A stretch of 64,000 nt of DNA from Mimachlamys varia (lineage: Eukaryota > Mollusca > Bivalvia > Pectinida > Pectinidae): assembly GCA_947623455.1 (NCBI GenBank), contig OX392541.1, positions 4,168,701 to 4,232,700 on the forward strand, written 5' to 3'. Below the pieces are notes generated by a model. That model did no database searches and was not told the DNA's origin. It saw only the letters and a program-made list of their open reading frames with translations. Positions within the stretch are counted from its first letter, which is position 1; each line of letters begins with the position of its first letter. The translations under genes were made by a program, and so were the position numbers. Below are positions 18,001-29,798 of the stretch, piece by piece.

Positions 18001-21000
18001 TCTAAGGTACGTACACTTATATAAATACATATGTCTAGGGTACGTACACTCATATAAATACATATGTCTAGGGTACGTACACTCATATAAATACATATGT
18101 CTAGGGTACGTACACTCATATAAATACATATGTCTAGGGTACGTACACTCATATAAATACATATGTCTAGAGTACGTACACTCATATAAATACATATGTC
18201 TAGGGTACGTACACTCATATAAATACATATGTCCTGGGTACGTACACTCATATAAATACATATGTCTAGGGTACGTACACCCATATAAATACATATGTCT
18301 AGAGTACGTACACTCATATAAATACATATGTCTAGGGTACGTACACTCATATAAATACATATGTCTAGAGTACGTACAGTTATATAAATACATATGTCTA
18401 GGATACGTACACTTATATAAATACATATGTCTAGGGTACGTACACTTATATAAATACATATGTCTAGGGTACGTACACTTATATAAATACATATGTCTAG
18501 GGTACGTACACTCATATAAATACATATGTCCTTGGTACGTACACTCATATAAAAACATATGTCTAGGGTAGGTACACTCATATAAATACATATGTCCAGG
18601 GTACGTACAATCATATTAATACATATGTCTAGGGTACGTACACTCATATAAATACATATGTCTAGGGTACGTACACTCATATAAATACATATGTCTAGGG
18701 TACGTACACTCATATAAATATATATGTCTAGGGTACGTACACTCATATAAATACATATGTCTAGGGTACGTACACTCATATAAATACATATGTCTAGGGT
18801 ACGTACACTCATATAAATACATATGTCTAGGGTACGTACACTTATATAAATACATATGTCTAGGGTACGTACACTCATATAAATACATATGTCTAGGGTA
18901 CGTACACTTATATAAATACATATGTCTAGGGTACGTACACTCATATAAATACATATGTCTAGGGTACGTACACTCATATAAATACATATGTCTAGGGTAC
19001 GTACACTCATATAAATACATATGTCTAGGTTACGTACACTTATATAAATACATATGTCTAGGTTACGTACACTCATATAAATACATATGTCTAGGGTACG
19101 TACACTCATATAAATACATATGTCTAGGGTACGTACACTCATATAAATACATATGTCTAGGGTACGTACACTTATATAAATACATATGTCTAGGGTACGT
19201 ACACTTATATAAATACATATGTCCTGGGTACGTACACTTATATAAATACATATGTCCTAGGTACGTACACTTATATAAATACATATGTCTAGGGTACGTA
19301 CACTCATATAAATACATATGTCTAGGGTACGTACACTCATATAAATACATATGTCTAGGGTACGTACACTCATATAAATACATATGTCTAGGGTACGTAC
19401 ACGCATATAAATACATATGTCTAGGGTACGTACACTTATATAAATACATATGTCTAGGGTACGTACACTTATATAAATACATATGTCTAGGGTACGTACA
19501 CTTATACAAATACATATGTCTAGGGTACATACACTCATATAAATACATATGTCTAGGGTACATACACTCATATAAATACATATGTCCTGGGTATGTACAC
19601 TCATATAAATACATAGGTCTAGGGTACGTACACTCATATAAATACATATGTCTAGGGTACGTACACTTATATAAATACATATGTCTAGGGTACGTACACT
19701 CATATAAATACATATGTCTAGGGTACGTACACTTATATAAATACATATGTCTAGGATACGTACACTCATATAAATACATATGTCCTGGGTACGTACACTC
19801 ATATAAATACATATGTCTAGAGTACGTACACTTATATAAATACATATGTCTAGGGTACGTACACTTATATAAATACATATGTCTAGGGTACGTACACTTA
19901 TATAAATACATATGTCTAGGATACGTACACTCATATAAATACATATGTCCTGGGTACGTACACTCATATAAATACATATGTCTAGGGTACGTACACTTAT
20001 ATAAATACATATGTCTAAGGTACGTACACTTATATAAATACATATGTCTAGGTTACGTACACTCATATAAATACATATGTCTAGGTTACGTACACTCATA
20101 TAAATACATATGTCTAGGGTACGTACACTTATATAAATACATATGTCTAGAGTACGTACACTTATATAAATACATATGTCTAGGGTACGTACACTCATAT
20201 AAATACATATGTCTAGGGTACGTACACTCATATAAATACATATGTCTAGGGTACGTACACTTATATAAATACATATGTCTAGGGTACGTACACTTATATA
20301 AATACATATGTCCTGGGTACGTACACTTATATAAATACATATGTCTAAGGTACGTACACTCATATAAATACATATGTCTAGGGTACGTACACTCATATAA
20401 ATACATATGTCTAGGGTACATACACTCATATAAATACATATGTCCTGGGTATGTACACTCATATAAATACATAGGTCTAGGGTACGTACACTCATATAAA
20501 TACATATGTCTAGGGTACGTACACTCATATAAATACATATGTCTAGGTTACGTACACTTATATAAATACATATGTCTAGGTTACGTACACTCATATAAAT
20601 ACATATGTCTAGGGTACGTACACTCATATAAATACATATGTCTAGGGTACGTACACTCATATAAATACATATGTCTAGGGTACGTACACTTATATAAATA
20701 CATATGTCTAGGGTACGTACACTTATATAAATACATATGTCCTGGGTACGTACACTTATATAAATACATATGTCCTAGGTACGTACACTTATATAAATAC
20801 ATATGTCTAGGGTACGTACACTCATATAAATACATATGTCTAGGGTACGTACACTCATATAAATACATATGTCTAGGGTACGTACACTCATATAAATACA
20901 TATGTCTAGGGTACGTACACTTATATAAATACATATATCTAGGGTACGTACACTTATATAAATACATATGTCCTGGGTACGTACACTTATATAAATACAT

Positions 21001-24000
21001 ATGTCTAAGGTACGTACACTTATATAAATACATATGTCTAGGGTACGTACACTCATATAAATACATATGTCTAGGGTACGTACACTCATATAAATACATA
21101 TGTCTAGGGTACGTACACTCATATAAATACATATGTCTAGGGTACGTACACTCATATAAATACATATGTCTAGAGTACGTACACTCATATAAATACATAT
21201 GTCTAGGGTACGTACACTCATATAAATACATATGTCCTGGGTACGTACACTCATATAAATACATATGTCTAGGGTACGTACACCCATATAAATACATATG
21301 TCTAGGGTACGTACACTCATATAAATACATATGTCTAGGGTACGTACACTCATATAAATACATATGTCTAGAGTACGTACAGTTATATAAATACATATGT
21401 CTAGGATACGTACACTTATATAAATACATATGTCTAGGGTACGTACACTTATATAAATACATATGTCTAGGGTACGTACACTTATATAAATACATATGTC
21501 TAGGGTACGTACACTCATATAAATACATATGTCCTTGGTACGTACACTCATATAAAAACATATGTCTAGGGTAGGTACACTCATATAAATACATATGTCC
21601 AGGGTACGTACAATCATATTAATACATATGTCTAGGGTACGTACACTCATATAAATACATATGTCTAGGGTACGTACACTCATATAAATACATATGTCTA
21701 GGGTACGTACACTCATATAAATATATATGTCTAGGGTACGTACACTCATATAAATACATATGTCTAGGGTACGTACACTCATATAAATACATATGTCTAG
21801 GGTACGTACACTCATATAAATATATATGTCTAGGGTACGTACACTTATATAAATACATATGTCTAGGGTACGTACACTCATATAAATACATATGTCTAGG
21901 GTACGTACACTTATATAAATACATATGTCTAGGGTACGTACACTCATATAAATACATATGTCTAGGGTACGTACACTTATATAAATACATATGTCTAGGG
22001 TACGTACACTCATATAAATACATATGTCCTGGATACGTACACTTATTTAAATACATATGTCTAAGGTACGTACACTTATATAAATACATATATCTAGGGT
22101 ACGTACACTCATATAAATACATATGTCCTGGGTACGTACACTTATATAAATACATATGTCTAGGGTACGTACACTCATATAAATACATATGTCTAGGGTA
22201 CGTACACTCATATAAATACATATGTCCTGGGTACGTACACTCATATAAATACATATGTCTAGGGTACGTACACCCATATAAATACATATGTCTAGGGTAC
22301 GTACATTCATATAAATACATATGTCTAGGGTACGTACACTCATATAAATACATATGTCCTGGGTACGTACACTCATATAAATACATATGTCTAGGGTACG
22401 TACACCCATATAAATACATATGTCTAGGGTACGTACATTCATATAAATACATATGTCTAGGGTACGTACACTCATATAAATACATATGTCTAGAGTACGT
22501 ACAGTTATATAAATACATATATCTAGGATACGTACACTTATATAAATACATATATCTAGGGTACGTACACTTATATAAATACATATGTCTAGGGTACGTA
22601 CACTCATATAAATACATATGTCCTGGGTACGTACACTCATATAAATACATATGTCCTTGGTACGTACACTCATATAAAAACATATGTCTAGGGTAGGTAC
22701 ACTCAAATAAATACATATGTCCAGGGTACGTACAATCATATTAATACATCTGTCTAGGGTACGTACACTCATATAAATACATATGTCTAGGGTACGTACA
22801 CTCATATAAATACATATGTCTAGGGTACGTACACTCATATAAATATATATGTCTAGGGTACGTACACTCATATAAATACATATGTCTAGGGTACGTACAC
22901 TCATATAAATACATATGTCTAGGGTACGTACACTCATATAAATACATATGTCTAGGGTACGTACACTCATATAAATACATATGTCTAGGGTACGTACACT
23001 TATATAAATACATATGTCTAGGGTACGTACACTCATATAAATACATATGTCTAGGGTACGTACACTTATATAAATACATATGTCTAGGGTACGTACACTC
23101 ATATAAATACATATGTCTAGGGTACGTACACTCATATAAATACATATGTCTAGGGTACGTACACTCATATAAATACATATGTCTAGGTTACGTACACTTA
23201 TATAAATACATATGTCTAGGTTACGTACACTCATATAAATACATATGTCTAGGGTACGTACACTCATATAAATACATATGTCTAGGGTACGTACACTCAT
23301 ATAAATACATATGTCTAGGGTACGTACACTTATATAAATACATATGTCTAGGGTACGTACACTTATATAAATACATATGTCCTGGGTACGTACACTTATA
23401 TAAATACATATGTCCTAGGTACGTACACTTATATAAATACATATGTCTAGGGTACGTACACTCATATAAATACATATGTCTAGGGTACGTACACTCATAT
23501 AAATACATATGTCTAGGGTACGTACACTCATATAAATACATATGTCTAGGGTACGTACACGCATATAAATACATATGTCTAGGGTACGTACACTTATATA
23601 AATACATATGTCTAGGGTACGTACACTTATATAAATACATATGTCTAGGGTACGTACACTTATACAAATACATATGTCTAGGGTACGTACACTCATATAA
23701 ATACATATGTCTAGGGTACATACACTCATATAAATACATATGTCCTGGGTACGTACACTCATATAAATACATATGTCTAGGGTACGTACACGCATATAAA
23801 TACATATGTCTAGGGTACGTACACTTATATAAATACATATGTCTAGGGTACGTACACTTATATAAATACATATGTCTAGGATACGTACACTCATATAAAT
23901 ACATATGTCCTGGGTACGTACACTCATATAAATACATATGTCTAGAGTACGTACACTTATATAAATACATATGTCTAGGGTACGTACACTTATATAAATA

Positions 24001-25754
24001 CATATGTCTAGGGTACGTACACTTATATAAATACATATGTCTAGGATACGTACACTCATATAAATACATATGTCCTGGGTACGTACACTCATATAAATAC
24101 ATATGTCTAGGGTACGTACACTTATATAAATACATATGTCTAGAGTACGTACACTTATATAAATACATATGTCTAGGGTACGTACACTTATATAAATACA
24201 TATGTCTAGGTTACGTACACTCATATAAATACATATGTCTAGGTTACGTACACTCATATAAATACATATGTCTAGGGTACGTACACTTATATAAATACAT
24301 ATGTCTAGAGTACGTACACTTATATAAATACATATGTCTAGGGTACGTACACTCATATAAATACATATGTCTAGGGTACGTACACTCATATAAATACATA
24401 TGTCTAGGGTACGTACACTTATATAAATACATATGTCTAGGGTACGTACACGCATATAAATACATATGTCCTGGGTACGTACACTTATATAAATACATAT
24501 GTCTAAGGTACGTACACTTATATAAATACATATGTCTAGGGTACGTACACTCATATAAATACATATGTCTAGGGTACGTACACTTATATAAATACATATG
24601 TCTAGGGTACGTACACTCATCTAAATACATATGTCTATAGTACGTACAATCATATAAATACATATGTCTAGGGTACGTACACTTATATAAATACATATGT
24701 CTAGGGTATGTACACTTATATAAATACATATGTCTAGGGTACGTACACTTATATAAATACATATGTCTAGGGTACGTACACTCATATAAATACATATGTC
24801 TAGGGTACGTACATTCATATAAATACATATGTCCTGGGTACGTACACTCATATAAATACATATGTCTAGGGTACGTACATTCATTTAAATACATATGTCT
24901 AGGGTACGTACACTCATATAAATACATATGTCCTGGGTACGTACACTCATATAAATACATATGTCTAGGGTACGTACACTCATATAAATACATATGTCTA
25001 GGGTACGTACACTCATATAAATACATATGTCTAGGGTACGTACACTCATATAAATACATATGTCTAGGGTACGTACACTCATATAAATACATATGTCTAG
25101 AGTACGTACACTCATATAAATACATATGTCTAGGGTACGTACACTCATATAAATACATATGTCCTGGGTACGTACACTCATATAAATACATATGTCTAGG
25201 GTACGTACACCCATATAAATACATATGTCTAGGGTACGTACACTCATATAAATACATATGTCTAGGGTACGTACACTCATATAAATACATATGTCTAGGG
25301 TACGTACACTCATATAAATATATATGTCTAGGGTACGTACACTCATATAAATACATATGTCTAGGGTACGTACACTCATATAAATACATATGTCTAGGGT
25401 ACGTACACTCATATAAATATATATGTCTAGGGTACGTACACTTATATAAATACATATGTCTAGGGTACGTACACTCATATAAATACATATGTCTAGGGTA
25501 CGTACACTTATATAAATACATATGTCTAGGGTACGTACACTCATATAAATACATATGTCTAGGGTACGTACACTTATATAAATACATATGTCTAGGGTAC
25601 GTACACTCATATAAATACATATGTCCTGGATACGTACACTTATTTAAATACATATGTCTAAGGTACGTACACTTATATAAATACATATATCTAGGGTACG
25701 TACACTCATATAAATACATATGTCCTGGGTACGTACACTCATATAAATACATAC
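1..25754. repeat. 33-bp satellite array, about 780 units, truncated by the window edge
   Basis: Head-to-tail 33-bp units fill the first 25.7 kb without any other insert. The core reads ATGTCTAGGGTACGTACACT, followed by an AT-rich segment. Units differ by recurrent substitutions: CTTAT versus CTCAT, TCCTGGG or TCTAGAG for TCTAGGG, AGGTTAC for AGGGTAC, and CATCTG for CATATG. Rare one-base-short units occur near 8068, 11168 and 13774. Because 33 is a multiple of 3, several frames stay open for hundreds of codons and encode only an 11-residue repeat; these are not genes. The array ends abruptly at about 25754 in unique sequence, so its right boundary is seen and its left boundary is not. Confidence 0.98.
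6196..24201. repeat. Higher-order repeat blocks of about 2.6-4.2 kb within the satellite
   Basis: The same ordered series of unit variants recurs at large offsets. The stretch 6196-7166 is repeated at 9264-10234 (offset 3068, which is 93 units minus one base). A marked series starting at 7087 recurs with starts near 10155, 12794, 16093, 19063 and 23221. The stretch 17578-18591 recurs at 20581-21594 (offset 3003, 91 units). Offsets are whole numbers of 33-bp units apart from the one-base-short units. This is the pattern expected of unequal exchange or segmental amplification of multi-unit blocks. Confidence 0.85.
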
Positions 25755-26122
25755 AATTAATTTTCCATTGATTGTATGCAGAATATGGCTCTCTGTTGGT
25801 TAAGATGTTTTTTGTTATACCTCTATGAAAAAAAATCCTAAAATGGCGTTGACGTTGCGTATTGATTTGTAGAAAAGAATTCGTTATAAGATCAGTCAAA
25901 TTGTACATAAACTTTTTTTAAATTTGGAAATAAGGTTCAAAAATTAATTATAAGCGTTGATGTCAATTATTTTTTAGTTTCATTGGGGTATATCCCAATG
26001 AAACTCAAAAAATGTCATCAATGCTTTAATATTCACATTCTGTGTTGCCTTCGCCTATATATCATAAGTAACCCAAATTGTACTGTATGACACTGTATAC
26101 TACAGTTTGCAATGCCACAACA
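25755..26122. other. Gene-free spacer with a small perfect hairpin
   Basis: This is unique AT-rich sequence following the satellite. The only structure seen is an inverted repeat at 25954-26024 whose inner arms AGTTTCATTGGG and CCCAATGAAACT are perfect and whose outer arms (GCGTTGATGTCA and TGTCATCAATGC) nearly so. Related sequence without the second arm occurs near 51508-51560 and 59127-59150, which suggests a mobile foldback/MITE family. No coding potential is evident. Confidence 0.6.
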
Positions 26123-26128
26123 TACGAC

Positions 26129-26369
26129 GTTATTCTTACGCCATGTTGGATCACTTAATATCAAAACTTTGCACTCCGCCTCATATTACATGTAGACTGA
26201 CTTTGAATCAACCGCTTAGATAACACCGATTTTAATCAGTTTATTATAACGTCATTTCGGGTGCCATGTTGGACTATGTTACATTGTACAAATGTACGTC
26301 AACGCTTTGCACTCCGCCTCAGATAACATGTATAATGGCTTTGACTCAATAGCTTAGATGACATTGAGC
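26129..26369. repeat. Two-copy direct repeat of about 110-120 bp
   Basis: Diverged tandem copies lie at about 26129-26230 and 26250-26369. Both contain GCCATGTTGGA, CTTTGCACTCCGCCTCA, ACATGTA and a GACT-CAA-GCTTAGAT-ACA series in the same order. No coding function is apparent. Confidence 0.6.
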
Positions 26370-26680
26370 ATTCTCAAAAACGTCAACATACATATCACAC
26401 TAAGGTACAGAATATTTCAAAGATGGCAACCATAAAACTTGCCCATAAATCTGATCAACTTGCATCTCTCGAATCCCTGATTTTTTTTTGTCAGCAGTCG
26501 ACATCGAACACGAAAATCACGATATTTAGAGCAAGCCCTAGACTAACGAATCAACTGCAACATGTAAACACCATAGGTTGGAGAAACAGGGATATTACTA
26601 TCAAGAAATGGAAAATTCAGGATAGGAAAATTGAAATCGTCACGTTTATCGAACAGCTTAGTAAGTTTTGTTACATGTAA
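26370..26680 (+). repeat. Dispersed repeat family R1, copy 1 (3' part)
   Basis: The motifs GATGGCAACCATAAAACTTG, CATCTCTCGAATCCCTG, a CAGCAG-CGACATC segment and a terminal TTACTATCAAGAAATGGAAA are shared with copies near 35000-35540, 43500-44080 (reverse), 50750-51200 and others in this window. An 85-codon open frame at 26423-26680 lies inside it and is best explained as chance. The repeat is unclassified; it looks non-autonomous. Confidence 0.7.
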
Positions 26681-27539
26681 ACTGAAATTTCCGGGTAATA
26701 TGACACATTCTATGGGATTTTATCACATAACTGACCCGTTTAGTCATGCCACAAGGCCATGTCATAAATATGGTATTACACACGTGTAATAACAATATTG
26801 TGACATCATAAACAAATGACGTCATATGATTGTCTCGGTAGTGAACATCTGTCCGTCAAAGTAGAAATTAACCTTTCTTATAGGGAATGGATGTGAGTTT
26901 TTGTGTATTTTCTCATGAATAAAAGTTATGTGATAAATAGAAACTTACACTCGTGTCAATGTATTATGGAATATCATATTATTGACACATGACACCCAAA
27001 TGGTCATATAATGAGTACGTGAACTCTCGAAGGGGAACGTTCGACACCCCCCCCCCCCCCAACCCCCTATCAAGCTTTCTTGGACTAAAAAAATTCTAGC
27101 TGATGTACAAGAAAATGTTCCTTCGACCTCAAATATGTACATTGTATGTTTAATGTATTATCCTGCCGCAGCCATGATCTCACTTTCCTCCAAACTGACA
27201 CGTCGCCATCAAGCCACTTGTTGAATATTAATGAGGATGACGTGACCCTTGTGCCGAAACATTCGGTGTTGGTTGGTTGGCTATTAAGCCAATCACACCG
27301 ATGGTCTCGTCGAAGCCTGACGTAACCATGAACACCCAAGTTTAGGTCTAAATATACAAAGTAGCTGTACTAGGTTATCAGGTCCCTGTGGTAGTCTACT
27401 CAAATGACAAATCAACAAGTACATGGGCTTGACATATAATTTGTTTTTTGATAATTTACTTATAAAATGTCAAAACTTCTGTCTATTTGATAATAAGTAT
27501 TCAACTAAGATAAGATCGATTATTGCCACGTTTTAACCA
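26681..27539. other. Gene-free spacer with a poly(C) tract
   Basis: No gene or strong structure was seen. A 14-base C run is at 27047-27060. Minus-strand open frames of 65 and 84 codons here have no recognisable features and no supporting splice context. Confidence 0.5.
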
Positions 27540-28300
27540 TATACTCCATTATCATACTCGATTGTGTTGAAAATCGAGTTTGTCGTGATAAATGTCAGCT
27601 GCTGACGACAAAACTTCACAGGAATTCTAGAGATGCAGGTTGATGAAGACTAAGGACAAGTTTTATGGCTGCTATCTTGAACTCATCTAGAAATGTTCTG
27701 TATCTATGTGTTATACATTTATGAAGATTGACGTTTTTGAGTATGCTCATTAGTGTGCTTCCTTGTTGTGATTATGATACCTCGGTTCTCATTTGGAGTA
27801 GTTGATGTTTACTTGGATGTGATCAAGATTTACACGGCGGGTATCGTCGATGAAGCAGAAGACGCTTTCTCTTCTGGAACACATGGGCCCGTATTCATGA
27901 AACCGTTCTCATGCTCAAGCATTGATTCTGTGCTCAAGCCAGCTTTCTTGAAACTCTCCTTAATCATGTCGAAGAGTCAAAAAGTCAATGTAAATGTTGA
28001 AAACAGTTTTTGGCTTCATCTCTCTTCAACTTTTTCCCAAATCTTTGACAAAGTTAGATTTTTTAAATAATCTATGGCCAAAACAAGAAATAAGGCTTGA
28101 GCATGAAATCCATGCTTGAGCATGAGAACGGTTTCATGAATACGGGCCCTGGTCTTATTACCTTGTACATTTACGAGGGTCTCCTTGTAAATCTCTCCTT
28201 TGTTTACATTTTGCCTTTGGTTTAATCGATTTTAAGTTCGGATTATAGTTTTGTTGACGATTTAGTATTCTCTGATTACTTTTTTATACCACAAGACCAG
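27540..28300 (-). repeat. Dispersed repeat family R1, copy 2, interrupted by a MITE
   Basis: This is the reverse-oriented counterpart of the R1 family. It contains the complement of the CAGCTGCTGAC and ATGCAGGTTGATGAAGACTA segments, then the stretch around TCGTCGATGAAGCAGAAGAC that is also found at 43900-43930 and, reversed, at 50890-50920. The family sequence breaks off at 27884 and resumes at about 28150 (CTGGTCTTATT), with a foldback element in between. Confidence 0.7.
27885..28149. mobile_element. MITE-like foldback element inserted in repeat R1
   Basis: The 265-bp element begins GGGCCCGTATTCATGAAACC and ends with the inverse (GGTTTCATGAATACGGGCCC). Terminal inverted repeats are about 35 bp and extend through GTTCTCATGCTCAAGC. 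The interior has no transposase. Uninterrupted R1 copies at 43.9 and 50.9 kb show the target without the insertion, so the edges can be placed within a few bases. Confidence 0.8.
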
Positions 28301-29023
28301 CTTAAGACCAGCTTTGGAAACTAAAGTACAGTAACGCTGTACCATAATCGCTGTTCATTGGTAGTCAGTATATAATGTAGCAGTATTCATCCCTTGTTTA
28401 AAGTACAGTATGCATGCATACAGCAATTATCATCTTTCGTTTACCAAAGCTTAGTTTTTTCGCAATGTACTGTCTCACAACGCAAACATTCACATACTTC
28501 ATTTTCCATTAAACATGTTTTCAGCTATTTTCAGATATTCACACATAGTTTCGTTTGTAACAGTGCTAATGAAATAAAAAAAGAAGGTATTTACAAATAC
28601 AAATTGTACATTCAATCTGTGTGTTGCTCGTCACTCTTCAAATCTCCAATCATGAAGTAGAGGGGATAGTTAAATTTTTTTTTTACATTTGCAGAAGCAT
28701 ACAAAATGTACATGTAACCAGTTCATTGTGCATACAATATATTTGTTTTTTTAATAATCCAGAATCACGTTCTAAGACATTATACAGCTTGAATTGTCAC
28801 AATATTGCTAACGAAAAACCCATAGCACTATAGCCTTTCTCGCGCTAGTTTATCCTGACGATAACATTATTGCGTTTTAAGAGCGTATCCTTTCAAGCTG
28901 TATACATATGCCACATTTCTAACAATTGTGTTGATTTTGACAAGGATTCCTTTAGTCTGGCCTACTTCACGTTCAGATTACTAGCGTAGCTTTCTCGGCA
29001 TGATTTAATTAAGTGTTTCCTTT
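28301..29023. other. Gene-free spacer
   Basis: AT-rich sequence. Short overlapping open frames at 28394-28660 and 28621-28833 show no domain, no signal and no conserved motif that I recognise. Nothing else is supported. Confidence 0.45.
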
Positions 29024-29495
29024 AGGCTGGACATTCCGGCGGATCGCTGATCCACTAGTCTAGTGGACATTCCGACAGATCGCTGATCCACTAGTCTGAT
29101 GGACATTCCGACAGATCGTTGATCCACTAGTCTGATGGACATTCCGACGGATCGCTGATCCACTAGTCTGATGGACATTCCGACGGATCGCTGATCCACT
29201 AGTCTGATGGACATTCCGACGGATCGCTGATCCACTAGTCTGATGGACGTTCCAACAGAACAGCTGATCCACTAGTCTGATGGACATTCCGACGGATCGC
29301 TGATCCACTTGTCTAGTGGACATTCCGACGGATCGCTGATCCACTTGTCTGGTGGACATTCCGACAGATCGTTGATCCACTCGTCTGATGGACATTTCAA
29401 CGGATTGCTGATCCACTAGTCTGGTTGACATTCCGGCGGATCGCTGATCCACTAGTCTAGTGGACATTCCGACGGATCGCTGATCCACTGGTGTG
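29024..29495. repeat. 36-bp minisatellite, about 13 units, 300 bp upstream of the transporter start
   Basis: Units contain GGACATTCCGACGGATCGCT followed by GATCCACTAGTCTGAT, with point variants (ACAGATCG, CTTGTCTAGT, CTCGTCTGAT). One unit near 29250 is noticeably diverged (GACGTTCCAACAGAACAGC). The period is a multiple of 3, so a minus-strand frame reads a 12-residue repeat; I do not treat this as a gene. It lies in what should be the promoter-proximal region of the SLC5 gene. Confidence 0.92.
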
Positions 29496-29794
29496 ACCAG
29501 GAAACATATTTTCATTGTTATCACATACTGGGAAAAATCAAATAAACTGTTTTGAATAAAAATGAAATGAAAATGCATATGAAAAACTAGTCAACAAGTA
29601 AAATACCGTATAAGATGTGAGCATACATAATTTAAGAGATTGTAATTCATCAATATTCATGGCGGTATGGGCGAATGCTTTTTATTTCATTAGGTGACCG
29701 TGTTACATTTAAATTAGCATTTTCGCTTAGTCGATGTGATGATTTGTTAGGGAGTCTGTTTGATATACTCTGTGTAGAAGGGTGCAGAGACAAC

Positions 29795-29798
29795 ATGG
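29795..29798 (+). CDS. Coding exon 1 of the SLC5 transporter (start codon plus one base)
   Basis: The next exon begins in mid-codon (needs one base, then CT). The sequence CAACATGG followed by GTTAGT supplies an ATG in good initiation context (A at -3, G at +4) and a donor in the required phase. Joined to exon 2 it gives Met-Ala-Pro-Gln-Tyr-Gly, a short cytosolic or luminal lead before TM1 as is usual for this family. The 5' untranslated part presumably starts between the minisatellite (ends 29495) and 29795. A different start exon elsewhere in 28-31 kb cannot be excluded. Confidence 0.5.

Noticed and set aside
390..25752. Dozens of long open frames (up to 718 codons) over the first 25.7 kb, mostly on the minus strand, encoding 11-residue repeats
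   Set aside because: They follow from a 33-bp satellite whose length is a multiple of 3 and whose unit lacks stops in those frames. Several frames are open at once, the codons show no protein-like composition, and frames end wherever a unit has an indel.
27753..28070. 105-codon open frame
   Set aside because: It spans the R1 repeat and the inserted MITE, and the same region is not open in other R1 copies.
29005..29578. Minus-strand open frames with a DQRSVGMS-type 12-residue repeat
   Set aside because: These are a consequence of the 36-bp minisatellite. No conserved flanking domain or splice context was found.
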